Shown here piece after piece: positions 9,260 through 17,515 of a DNA stretch of 64,000 nt. Numbering within the stretch: the first letter of the stretch is position 1; every line of letters begins with the position of its first letter. This DNA comes from Luteimonas galliterrae (GTDB taxonomy: Bacteria; Pseudomonadota; Gammaproteobacteria; Xanthomonadales; Xanthomonadaceae). Under the pieces are notes generated by a model. That model did no database searches. It was not told the origin of the DNA and saw only the letters and a list, made by a program, of their open reading frames with translations. The stretch covers positions 1,612,001 to 1,676,000 of the forward strand of contig NZ_JAMBEP010000001.1 of assembly GCF_023374055.1 (NCBI RefSeq), written 5' to 3'. The position numbers and the translations under genes were made by a program.

Positions 9260-9958
9260 TCAGGCGCGTCCGGCGCGCAGCGCTTTCTGCTGTTCCAACG
9301 TCAACGCCACGTTGTCGCGCAAATAAGCTGGCTCGAGACGTTCCGGCGCCACGCCTTCGCCGCGGGCGAATGCGAGCGCGGCCAGGCGGGCGACGTCGGC
9401 CGCATGCGGTAGCGCGGCGGCATCCACACTGTCCAAGCGTAATTGCAAACGCTGATGCAAGACCCCGTCGGCGGCAGCGAAACCGGTCCCGACGCCCTGC
9501 CACCCCGCCTCGTCGCCGGGAAGCCGCACGCTATCGGGCGCGCCGACGGTTTCCTGCGACATGGTCAACACTTCCCCGCTCTCGCGGCGGAATGCGGCCG
9601 CATAGACTTCGCCCATCCGTGCATCGATCGCCGCCAGGATGCGCTCGCCTTGCGCCTGCATCGCCAGCGCGGCCAAGGTCGACACCGGCACTACCGGTTT
9701 GTCCAACGCGAGCGCGATGCCCTGCGCGATGGCGATCGCCAGGCGCACGCCGGTGAACGCGCCGGGGCCGCGGCCGACGGCGATCGCGTCGAGTTGCGAC
9801 CGCGCGATGCCGGCTTCGGCCAGCATCGCTTCCGCCCAAGGCAAAGCCAATTCGGCGTGCCGCCGCGGCGCGATCTCGAAACGCTCGCGCGCTTCGCCGT
9901 CGATCCAGACGGCGACCGAACAGGCTTCGGTGGCGGTTTCGAAGGCGAGCAGTTTCAT
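9260..9958 (-). CDS. tsaB: tRNA threonylcarbamoyladenosine biosynthesis protein TsaB
   Basis: Partner of TsaD and TsaE in making the universal t6A37 modification of ANN-decoding tRNAs. The 232-aa protein starts with the ASKHA-fold motif LLAFETATEACSVAV and carries the family block AVGRGPGAFTGVRLAIAIAQ. Length is typical. It is flanked on both sides by palindromic repeats, so it is probably transcribed on its own. Confidence 0.93.
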   Translation of the reverse strand: MKLLAFETATEACSVAVWIDGEARERFEIAPRRHAELALPWAEAMLAEAGIARSQLDAIAVGRGPGAFTGVRLAIAIAQGIALALDKPVVPVSTLAALAMQAQGERILAAIDARMGEVYAAAFRRESGEVLTMSQETVGAPDSVRLPGDEAGWQGVGTGFAAADGVLHQRLQLRLDSVDAAALPHAADVARLAALAFARGEGVAPERLEPAYLRDNVALTLEQQKALRAGRA

Positions 9959-9961
9959 GGT

Positions 9962-10190
9962 CTCGGGAATCGGAATCGGAATCGGGAATCGGGAATCGGG
10001 AATCGGGAATCGGGATAGCTTGATGCTTTTGCCCCCTTTGAAAAAGGGGGTCGGGAATTTGCTGGCCTTTCGTAAGAGCGGCTTCAGCCGCGAGCTCTTG
10101 ATGTTGGCTTCTCGGCCGTCGAAAAGCTCGCGGCTGAAGCCGCTCTTACGAAAAGCAGCAACAAAGCGTCCCCTTTTTCAAAGAGGCAGG
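9962..10190. repeat. Composite nested repeat: heptamer array plus families B and A
   Basis: In order: a GGGAATC-type heptamer array (9962-10016), family B left arm CCCCCTTTGAAAAAGGGGG (about 10030-10051), family A left arm (10072-10100, core GAGCGGCTTCAGCCGCGAGC), family A right arm inverted (10122-10150), and family B right arm inverted (10169-10190). The whole forms a large nested inverted structure. The right end contains the yoaA stop codon. Confidence 0.85.
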
Positions 10191-12178
10191 AACTCGCGGC
10201 TCTCTTCACACGCGTCGGCGCCTGCCTCAGCTTCACTGAAGAACGCCATGACGTCGTCGATCCGCCGCGACCTCGGCAACGGCGGCAGCGAATCCAGGAA
10301 GATGCGGCCGTAGGACTTGCCGAGCAACCGCGGATCGCATAGCACCAGCACGCCGCGATCGGATTCGCTGCGGATCAGGCGGCCGGCGCCCTGCTTGAGC
10401 GCGATCACCGCCTGCGGCAACTGCTCGTCGCGGAACGGGTTGCCGCCGGCGCGGCGGATCGCGTCCAGGCGCGCCTCGAACACCGGATCGTCGGGCGCGG
10501 CGAACGGCAGCTTGTCGATCACCACCACGCTCAACGCGGCGCCGACCACGTCGACGCCTTCGCGAAAACTGGCGGCGCCCAACAGCACCCCGTGCCCCGA
10601 TTCCCGGAAACGCTGCAGCAGCACGTGCCGCGGCGCCTCGCCTTGCACGAACAGCGGCCAAGGGCCGTCGCGCAGCGATTCGGCGGCTTCGCGCAGCGCG
10701 CGGTGCGAGGCGAACAGCACGAAAGCGCGGCCGCTGGAGGCTTCCAGCACCGGCCGCAGCGCCTCGATCAGGGCGCCGTTGTAGTCGCGCGACATCGGCT
10801 CGGGCAGGTTCGGCGGCAGATAGCACAAGGCCTGTGTCGCCCAGTCGAAGGGACTGGGTTCCAGCAGCGTTTCCGGCTGGTCCAGGCCGAGCCGCGTCGC
10901 GACATGGTCGAAACGGCCTTCGACCGCCAACGTCGCCGAGGTGAACACCCACGACGCCTGCGAACGCTCGCGATGCGCGCGCAGCGGCCCGGAGACGTCC
11001 AGCGGCGTGCGCTGCAAGCGGAAGCCGCGCGGCGACAGCTCGTACCAGCGCACGTCGTCGTCGGGCGCGGCGAATTCGTCGTCGTAGTCGCGCACCGCGC
11101 GCCAGCGTTCCAGCCGCGCGGCGAAATCCTGCGCACGGGCGTGGCAGGCGTCGAAGCCCGGCGACGATTCGCGCAGCGGCTCGAGCGCGGCGGCGAGGCC
11201 GGCCAGCGCATCGGCCAGGCCGTCGAAAGCCTCGCCCACGCCGGCATCGTGCATCGCGCGCTGGCGCGTGCCGCGCGACGGCAGGGTTTCCATCGCGGCG
11301 CGCAACGTGCGCGCGGCCTGCTCCAGCGCCTGCGCCGGCTGCTGCAGCAGCGCCAGCGAGCCCTGTGCTTCCTTGGTTTCGGCCAACGCGTCGCGCGCGA
11401 GTTCGACTAGCGGACGCGCGCCCAGGCCTTCGCCGAAGAACTGCGCGGCCAACTCCGGCAACTGGTGCGCTTCGTCGACCACGAACGCCTGCGCGCCGGG
11501 CAGGATTTCGCCGAAGCCTTCCTGCTTGAGCGCCAGGTCGGCCAGCAGCAGATGGTGATTGACCACCACGATGTCGGCCGCCTGCGCGCGTTGCCGCGCC
11601 TGCACGACGAAACAATCGCCCCACATCGGACATTCGCTGCCCAGGCAATTCTCGGCGGTCGAGGTGACCAGCGGGATCAGCGGCGAATCTTCGGGCAAGG
11701 CGTCTATTTCGGCCAGATCGCCCATCTTGGTGCGGCCGCTCCACGCCACCACGCGCTGGAACTGCGCGACCTGTTCGCGCGAAGCGAAACGCGGTTCGCC
11801 CTTGGCTTTCTCCAGCCGATAACGGCAGAGATAATTGGCGCGACCTTTCAGCAGCGCGGTCTTCAGACCGGTGCCCAGCGCATCGCGCACCCGCGGCAGG
11901 TCGCGGTGATAGAGCTGGTCCTGCAACGCGCGCGTGCCGGTGGAGACGATGGTCTTCAAACCCGACAACAGCGCCGGCACCAGATAAGCGTAAGTCTTGC
12001 CCGTGCCGGTGCCGGCTTCGGCCAGCAGCACGTCGCGATGTTCGAACGCATGCGCCACCGCCTCCGCCAGCCGCTGCTGCGAGGGCCGCGGCTGGAAGGC
12101 GGGAATATTGTTGGCCAGCGAACCGCCTTCGGACAATGCGGCGCGGCTGGCTTGGGCGAGCGGGGACATCGGGTTCAC
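10178..12178 (-). CDS. yoaA: ATP-dependent helicase YoaA (XPD/DinG family)
   Basis: Superfamily 2 iron-sulfur helicase implicated in DNA damage tolerance. The 666-aa protein shows Walker A AEAGTGTGKT (residues 53-62), the iron-sulfur cysteines C118, C178, C183 and C189, DEAH at 235-238 and the late helicase motif GAGRLIRSESDRGVL. It aligns throughout with E. coli YoaA. The last five codons (EFLPL) and the stop lie inside a family B repeat, so the native C-terminus seems to have been replaced or extended by repeat DNA. Confidence 0.9.
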   Translation of the reverse strand: MNPMSPLAQASRAALSEGGSLANNIPAFQPRPSQQRLAEAVAHAFEHRDVLLAEAGTGTGKTYAYLVPALLSGLKTIVSTGTRALQDQLYHRDLPRVRDALGTGLKTALLKGRANYLCRYRLEKAKGEPRFASREQVAQFQRVVAWSGRTKMGDLAEIDALPEDSPLIPLVTSTAENCLGSECPMWGDCFVVQARQRAQAADIVVVNHHLLLADLALKQEGFGEILPGAQAFVVDEAHQLPELAAQFFGEGLGARPLVELARDALAETKEAQGSLALLQQPAQALEQAARTLRAAMETLPSRGTRQRAMHDAGVGEAFDGLADALAGLAAALEPLRESSPGFDACHARAQDFAARLERWRAVRDYDDEFAAPDDDVRWYELSPRGFRLQRTPLDVSGPLRAHRERSQASWVFTSATLAVEGRFDHVATRLGLDQPETLLEPSPFDWATQALCYLPPNLPEPMSRDYNGALIEALRPVLEASSGRAFVLFASHRALREAAESLRDGPWPLFVQGEAPRHVLLQRFRESGHGVLLGAASFREGVDVVGAALSVVVIDKLPFAAPDDPVFEARLDAIRRAGGNPFRDEQLPQAVIALKQGAGRLIRSESDRGVLVLCDPRLLGKSYGRIFLDSLPPLPRSRRIDDVMAFFSEAEAGADACEESREFLPL

Positions 12179-12206
12179 GGTACGCAGTTTCGCACGTCGA
12201 GCTTTG

Positions 12207-12363
12207 TATAGCGGAGCTTGCCCCGCTGCTTTCGCTTTCTTGCTCTTGTAGGAGCGGCTTCAGCCGCGAGCTCTTGATTCTTTGCCTTTGGGCGGGAAAG
12301 CTCGCGGCTGAAGCCGCTCCTACAAGAGCCGACGCCAAGGCGGCGGGGCAAGCCCGGCTCTAC
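12207..12363. repeat. Nested inverted repeats (family F around family A)
   Basis: Family A arms at 12247-12275 and 12299-12325 (core GGAGCGGCTTCAGCCGCGAG, and its inverse) are enclosed by a second inverted pair, AGCGGAGCTTGCCCCGCT at about 12212 and GGCGGGGCAAGCCCGGCTCT at about 12341. This fills the gap between the yoaA start and the lipoprotein gene. Confidence 0.8.
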
Positions 12364-12369
12364 TAAAGA

Positions 12370-12900
12370 CTAGAAGCGGTCGAGGCCGGCGACCTTGCAG
12401 CTGTCCATCTGGGTCTTGGCCGACCCCGCGCCCGCGGCATCGCCCGCCACCAGTCGCGCCTGGCGCACGGTGGCCCAGTGCTTGCGACACAGCGGCCCGA
12501 CCTTGGCGCCCAACTCGAAACCGCGCCGTGCCAGCGTTTCCGCCTTGCCGGTATCGCGCAGCAGCAACGCGACTTCGGCGCGCTCTTGCAGCACGGCCGG
12601 GTCGTCGGGCGTGATCGACAAGGCCTTGTCGAGCGCAGCGGCGGCATCCTGGTAATGCTTCTGCTGTTCGAGCCGCGCGGCGGTCTGGCGCAAATCTTCG
12701 ACTTCGGAATCACGCAGCGGCTGTACGGCCAGCTCGCGATCGTCGTCGCCGGCCGCGGCGCGCACTTCGGCGACCATCTGCTCCGGCGTCGCCTGGGTCA
12801 GCGACTGCACCTGGATCACCGGCGGTGAGGCGCAGGCGGTCAACAGCGCGATCGAAGACATCAGCAGGCAGGTTCGAAACGAAAAACTCATCAACGTCAT
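12370..12900 (-). CDS. lpoP: TPR lipoprotein coupled to PBP1B (LpoP-like)
   Basis: A 176-aa predicted outer-membrane lipoprotein. The signal peptide ends in a lipobox, LLTAC, followed by a TPR-like helical region (QKHYQDAAAALDKALSITPD, then AEVALLLRDTGKAETLARRG). Its ATG at 12900 overlaps the mrcB stop in the arrangement ATGA, so translation is coupled. In Pseudomonas aeruginosa the TPR lipoprotein LpoP, encoded beside PBP1b, activates that synthase. Architecture and position support the same role here. Orthology is inferred because I could not align the sequences. An internal ATG at 12891 is an alternative start. Confidence 0.7.
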   Translation of the reverse strand: MTLMSFSFRTCLLMSSIALLTACASPPVIQVQSLTQATPEQMVAEVRAAAGDDDRELAVQPLRDSEVEDLRQTAARLEQQKHYQDAAAALDKALSITPDDPAVLQERAEVALLLRDTGKAETLARRGFELGAKVGPLCRKHWATVRQARLVAGDAAGAGSAKTQMDSCKVAGLDRF

Positions 12901-15293
12901 TGCTCCGGTGTCTCGGATGTCGGGGCCTCGTCGGGATCCTGTTGCGGACGCTCCTCGTCCTTGCCCCAACCGAACCATTCGCGCCATCCGCCGCTCTGCT
13001 CTTCTTCCGGCGCGGCGATCTGGCAAGGCTGGTAGGCGGGGGCATAACCGGCGACGAAGGCGAAACGGCGCGCGCCCGGGCAACCGGCATCGGTGCTGTT
13101 GGACTGCGCCACCCACTGCCATTCCAGGCCCTTGTCCGACACCTGCAGCGGCGCCGTCGGCAGGCGCGAGAAGATGCCCGACCACACGCGCATCGCGCCG
13201 GTCGCGCCATACAGGCCGGTCGGCTCGTTCTGGTCGTTGCCGACCCATACCACGGCCAGGTGGTCGCCGGTCCAGCCCGCGAACCAGCTGTCGCGGCTGT
13301 CGTTGCTGGTGCCGGTCTTGCCGGCCGGCTGCAGGCGGCCCAAGCCGTCGTTGACCAATTGCCGCCCGGTGCCGTTGGACACGGCCTGCTGCAAGGCGAG
13401 CGTGATCAGGCGCACGGCGATCGAGTCGCCTTCCTGCGCCGGCACCGGCGCCTTGTCGTAGCGCTTGACCGGCTTGCCTTCGCGGTCGAGCACGCCGCGC
13501 ACCGCGTGCAGCGATTGCAATTCGCCGCCGCTGGCCAGGAATTGGTACAGCTGCGCCATCGCGTACGGGCTCAGGTCGATCGAGCCCAGGATCAACGAGG
13601 GATTGGGCTCGACCTGGATGCTGGCCAGCGTATGGATCAAATCGGCGATGACCGCCGGATCGACCGCCATGCCTACGCGTACCGTCGCCTGGTTGTAGGA
13701 CTGCGCCAGCGCATCGATCAGGCGCACGGTGCCGTGGCTGCGGCCGTCGGAATTGCCGGGCGTCCAGCGGCGGCCCTTGCCGAGCGTGACCGTCACCGGC
13801 GAGTCGTCGACCCAGGTCGCCAGCGAATAGCGGTCGAGCAAGGCCAATGCGCGCAGATAGACGAAAGGCTTCAACAGCGAACCGACCGGCCGCTTGGCTT
13901 CCACCGCGCGATTGAAACCGGGTTGCGCGAAATTGCGGCTGCCGACCACGGCGACGACTTCGCCGTCGTGCACGTCGGTGACCACCAGCCCGGCCTGCAG
14001 CGCCGGCCGACGCTTGCTGTCCAGCGATTTCAGCGTGCGCGTCACCGCGCCTTCGGCATAGGCCTGCGCCGACGGCGACATGCCGGTGAGCACGCTCAGA
14101 CCGGCGCCCTGCAGCGCATCCGCCGGATAGTCTCGCGCCAGCTGGCGGCGTACCAGATCGACATAAGCCGGAAAACGATTGGCGGCGACGCTGCCGGGCG
14201 CCTGGGTGATGCCCAGCGGCGCCTTCAACGCGCGATCGTACTCGGCCTTGTTGATCAGCTCGGTTTCCAGCATCTCGCCGAGCACGAAATCGCGGCGTTG
14301 CTTGGCGCGCTCGGGATTGCGCCGCGGATCGTAGTAGGAAGGGCCGCGGATGATGCCGACCAGCAGCGCGACCTGCTCGGTGGACAGGTCGCGCAGATCG
14401 CGCGCGAACCAGAATTCGGCGCCGGCGGCGACGCCGTGGATCGCCTGCGCGCCGCGCTGGCCCAGGTAGACCTGGTTGAGATAGGCCTCGAGGATGGTGC
14501 CCTTGTCGTAGCGCGCCTCCATCAGCAGCGCGTACAGGATCTCGTTGAATTTTCGGGTCAGCGTCTGCTCGCGGCCGATGCCGAGCAGGCCGCTGCGCGC
14601 CAACTGCTGGGTCAGCGTGCTGGCGCCCTGCTTGGTTTCGCCGGAACGCACGTTGACGAACAGCGCGCGCGCCATGCCGCTGAGGTCGATGCCGTAGTGG
14701 TGGGCGAAGTCGCGGTCTTCCACCGCCTGCAGCGTATCGGTCAGCAATTGCGGCACTTCGGCGATGCGCACCAGGCGGCGCTCTTCCTGCTGCTGGCCGT
14801 AGAGCGTGGCGATCCGTGCCGGGTCGAGCAGCGCGGACTTGAGCGCGCGCTTGCGGGTGGCGTCGCGCAAGCCGGCGACGCGGCCGCCGGACAGCGTCAG
14901 TTCGATGCGTCCGGGCGCGACCGCGCGGTCCACGTCCTGGAAGCCGCGGCTGGCGATCAGCCAGCGCCCGCCGTTGCGCGAGTACGTGCCGGGACGCACG
15001 CCGGCGCCGTCGTCGCGGTACGCGGCGGCATCCAGTTCGGTCTTCAACGTCTGCGCATCCATCGCCAGGCCGGGCCGCAGTTGCAGCGGGCGGGCGAACA
15101 CGCGGGTCGGGATCTGCCACTGGAATTGGCCGAAGCGCTGCCCGACCTGGTAGTTCAGATACAGCGTGTACGGGATCAGGAAACCCAGTCCCAGGCCCAC
15201 CGCCGCGAGCGCCCAAATGAACAGGCGGCGGCGCCAATCCGGCGCCTGGTCCTCGTCGTCGTAGTCGTCTTCGTCGTATTCGATGCGGGCCAC
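12897..15293 (-). CDS. mrcB: Penicillin-binding protein 1B
   Basis: Bifunctional class A enzyme that polymerises and cross-links peptidoglycan. The 798-aa protein has an acidic cytoplasmic tail, a transmembrane helix at about 24-46, a UB2H-like region and a GT51 glycosyltransferase with catalytic E192 (VEDRDF). The transpeptidase domain shows SLLK (472-475), SYN (532-534) and KTG (659-661). All catalytic motifs are intact. It is followed, with a 4-bp overlap, by the TPR lipoprotein gene. Confidence 0.96.
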   Translation of the reverse strand: MARIEYDEDDYDDEDQAPDWRRRLFIWALAAVGLGLGFLIPYTLYLNYQVGQRFGQFQWQIPTRVFARPLQLRPGLAMDAQTLKTELDAAAYRDDGAGVRPGTYSRNGGRWLIASRGFQDVDRAVAPGRIELTLSGGRVAGLRDATRKRALKSALLDPARIATLYGQQQEERRLVRIAEVPQLLTDTLQAVEDRDFAHHYGIDLSGMARALFVNVRSGETKQGASTLTQQLARSGLLGIGREQTLTRKFNEILYALLMEARYDKGTILEAYLNQVYLGQRGAQAIHGVAAGAEFWFARDLRDLSTEQVALLVGIIRGPSYYDPRRNPERAKQRRDFVLGEMLETELINKAEYDRALKAPLGITQAPGSVAANRFPAYVDLVRRQLARDYPADALQGAGLSVLTGMSPSAQAYAEGAVTRTLKSLDSKRRPALQAGLVVTDVHDGEVVAVVGSRNFAQPGFNRAVEAKRPVGSLLKPFVYLRALALLDRYSLATWVDDSPVTVTLGKGRRWTPGNSDGRSHGTVRLIDALAQSYNQATVRVGMAVDPAVIADLIHTLASIQVEPNPSLILGSIDLSPYAMAQLYQFLASGGELQSLHAVRGVLDREGKPVKRYDKAPVPAQEGDSIAVRLITLALQQAVSNGTGRQLVNDGLGRLQPAGKTGTSNDSRDSWFAGWTGDHLAVVWVGNDQNEPTGLYGATGAMRVWSGIFSRLPTAPLQVSDKGLEWQWVAQSNSTDAGCPGARRFAFVAGYAPAYQPCQIAAPEEEQSGGWREWFGWGKDEERPQQDPDEAPTSETPEQ

Positions 15294-15388
15294 GGGGATG
15301 CGACAATGGGCGGAACGCGCAGTCTAGCGTAGCCGTCCCAGGCCTCGTCCGACCGCTTTACCGACCAGTCAGCCGGAGTTCCACAAGC

Positions 15389-17515
15389 ATGTCGTTTTCG
15401 TTGGCCGAAGCGCGCTTTCTGATCGATCGCGCGCTCGGCCTGGCTCGCCGGGGCTGGACCAGCTTGCGCACCCGCGGCTGGGGCGCCAGCTGGGCGCGGG
15501 TGAAGGCGCAGTTCCACCATGTGCCGGCGCAACGCCGTGCCGAACTCTATCTGCCTGCGCCGCGGCCGTTCGCGCCGTTCGCCGTGCCGTATAGCCAAGC
15601 GCCGCGGGCCAGCATCGTGATTCCGGTCTACAACCAGTTCGCGCATACCCACACCTGCCTGCTGGCATTGGCCGAACACCCGCCGCAGGCCGCCTGCGAA
15701 ATCATCGTGGTCGACGACGGCTCGAGCGACGAAACCCCCATGGCCCTGCCCCAGGTCGCGGGTTTGCGCTACCACAGGCGCCCCGAGAACGGCGGCTTCA
15801 TCGCCGCATGCAACGACGGCGCGGCGATCGCGCGCGGCGAGTACCTGGTCTTCCTCAACAACGACACCGTGCCGCAGCCGGGCTGGCTGGAGGCGTTGCT
15901 GCGCACCTTCGACGAGCGGCCGCGGACCGGCCTGGTCGGCGCGCAACTGCTGTATCCGGACGGACGGCTGCAGGAAGCGGGCGCCATCGTGCGCAACGAC
16001 GGCCGCGCCGACAACCTGGGCCGTTTCCATTCGCCGTTCGATCCCAGGTTCGCGTACCTGCGCAAGGTCGACTACTGCTCCGGCGCGGCCATCGCGATCA
16101 GGACGTCGACGTTCAAAACGGTGAACGGCTTCGATGCGCATTACGCGCCCGCGTACTACGAAGACACGGACCTCGGCTTCGCATTGCGCGAAGCAGGCTT
16201 CGACGTCGTCTGCCAGCCGGCGGCGCGCGTGGTCCACGCCGAAGGCGCGACCGCCGGCACCGATACGCGCAAAGGGGTCAAGACCTATCAGGTGCGCAAC
16301 CAGGAACGCTTCGTCGAGCGTTGGAGGCCGCGCATGGCCGGCCATCCCGACCACGAAACCGCAGTCGAGGACGCCACCCGGCACCTGTACGGAAAACAGA
16401 TACTCGTCGTCGACGCGCTCACCCCCACGCCGGACCAGGATTCCGGCTCGCTGCGCCTGTTCAATCTGATGCGCCTGCTGGTCGACGAAGGCGCGCACGT
16501 GGTTTTTTATCCGGCCAACCGGGCTCACGCCGGCGCCTATACGGAAGCCTTGCAGCAGATCGGCGTGGAAGCCTGGTATGCGCCGTTCGCGGGCCGTGCG
16601 CCGTCCTGGCTGCACCGGCACGGCCGCCGTTTCGATGCGGTGATGCTCAGCCGCCATTATGTGGCGCGCGAGTTCCTGCCGCTGCTGCGCAAGTACGCGC
16701 CGCAGGCCAAGCTGGTGTTCGACACGGTCGACCTGCACTACTTGCGCGAAACGCGCGGCGCGGAACTGGCAGGCGACGCAAGCCTGATGCGCAACGCCCA
16801 GGCCACGCGCAAACGCGAGTTGGAAATCGTCGCGCAAACCGACACCACGCTGGTGGTCAGCGAAGCCGAGCGGGCGCTATTGGCACAGGACGCGCCCAAA
16901 GCGCAGGTCGAACTGCTGTCCAATGTGCATCGCGCCGCAGGCCCGGGCCTGCCCTTCGGCGAACGCCGCGACTTGGTTTTCGTCGGCGGTTTCCGCCATC
17001 CGCCGAATGTCGATGCGGTGTCTTGGTTCGTCGACGACGTGTTCCCGCTGGTGCGCGCGCGATTGCCCGGCGTCGTGTTCCATTGCATCGGCAGCCACGC
17101 GCCGGAAAGCATCCTGGCGCTCGGCCGCCGCGAAGGCGTGGTCGTGCATGGCCATGTGCCGGACATCACCTCTTTCATGGACGGCGCCCGGATCGGGCTG
17201 GCGCCGCTGCGTTACGGCGCAGGCGTCAAGGGCAAGGTCAATCTGAGCATGGCGCACGGCCAGCCGGTGGTCGCCACGCCCTGTGCGGTGGAAGGCATGC
17301 ACTTGCGCGACGGCCACGACGTGCTGGTGGCCGGATCCGCGCAGGCTTTCGCCGATGCGGTCGTGCGCCTGTACGGCGACGAAGCCCTTTGGCAGGCATT
17401 GTCGCGCAACGGCTTGGACAACGTCGCACGGCATTTTTCGGCCGATGCCGCCCGCGATGTGGTGCGGCGCGTGTTCTTCAGCGGCCGGACCCAGCCGCCG
17501 TCTTCACCCGCGTAG
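15389..17515 (+). CDS. Two-domain glycosyltransferase (GT2 then GT4)
   Basis: A 708-aa cytoplasmic or membrane-associated enzyme, probably for surface polysaccharide or protein glycosylation. Residues about 70-320 form a GT-A fold of family 2 (ASIVIPVYNQF, IIVVDDGSSDET, FLNNDTVPQPGW, YYEDTDLGFALREAG). Residues about 345-700 form a GT-B fold of family 4 type (VFVGGFRHPPNVDAVSWF, then GVKGKVNLSMAHGQPVVATP). Two catalytic units in one chain suggest two sequential sugar transfers. No polysaccharide cluster surrounds it. The 3' end overlaps the convergent TPR gene by 38 bp. Acceptor and sugars are unknown. Confidence 0.85.
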   Translation: MSFSLAEARFLIDRALGLARRGWTSLRTRGWGASWARVKAQFHHVPAQRRAELYLPAPRPFAPFAVPYSQAPRASIVIPVYNQFAHTHTCLLALAEHPPQAACEIIVVDDGSSDETPMALPQVAGLRYHRRPENGGFIAACNDGAAIARGEYLVFLNNDTVPQPGWLEALLRTFDERPRTGLVGAQLLYPDGRLQEAGAIVRNDGRADNLGRFHSPFDPRFAYLRKVDYCSGAAIAIRTSTFKTVNGFDAHYAPAYYEDTDLGFALREAGFDVVCQPAARVVHAEGATAGTDTRKGVKTYQVRNQERFVERWRPRMAGHPDHETAVEDATRHLYGKQILVVDALTPTPDQDSGSLRLFNLMRLLVDEGAHVVFYPANRAHAGAYTEALQQIGVEAWYAPFAGRAPSWLHRHGRRFDAVMLSRHYVAREFLPLLRKYAPQAKLVFDTVDLHYLRETRGAELAGDASLMRNAQATRKRELEIVAQTDTTLVVSEAERALLAQDAPKAQVELLSNVHRAAGPGLPFGERRDLVFVGGFRHPPNVDAVSWFVDDVFPLVRARLPGVVFHCIGSHAPESILALGRREGVVVHGHVPDITSFMDGARIGLAPLRYGAGVKGKVNLSMAHGQPVVATPCAVEGMHLRDGHDVLVAGSAQAFADAVVRLYGDEALWQALSRNGLDNVARHFSADAARDVVRRVFFSGRTQPPSSPA

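Noticed and set aside
9962-10016. Short CRISPR or phase-variable tract
   Set aside because: Heptamer units without spacers; the array lies between genes, so no phase switch is evident there.
12825-15332. An 835-codon open frame opposite mrcB
   Set aside because: The minus strand encodes a complete PBP1B with all catalytic motifs; the plus frame shows only GC-skewed composition.
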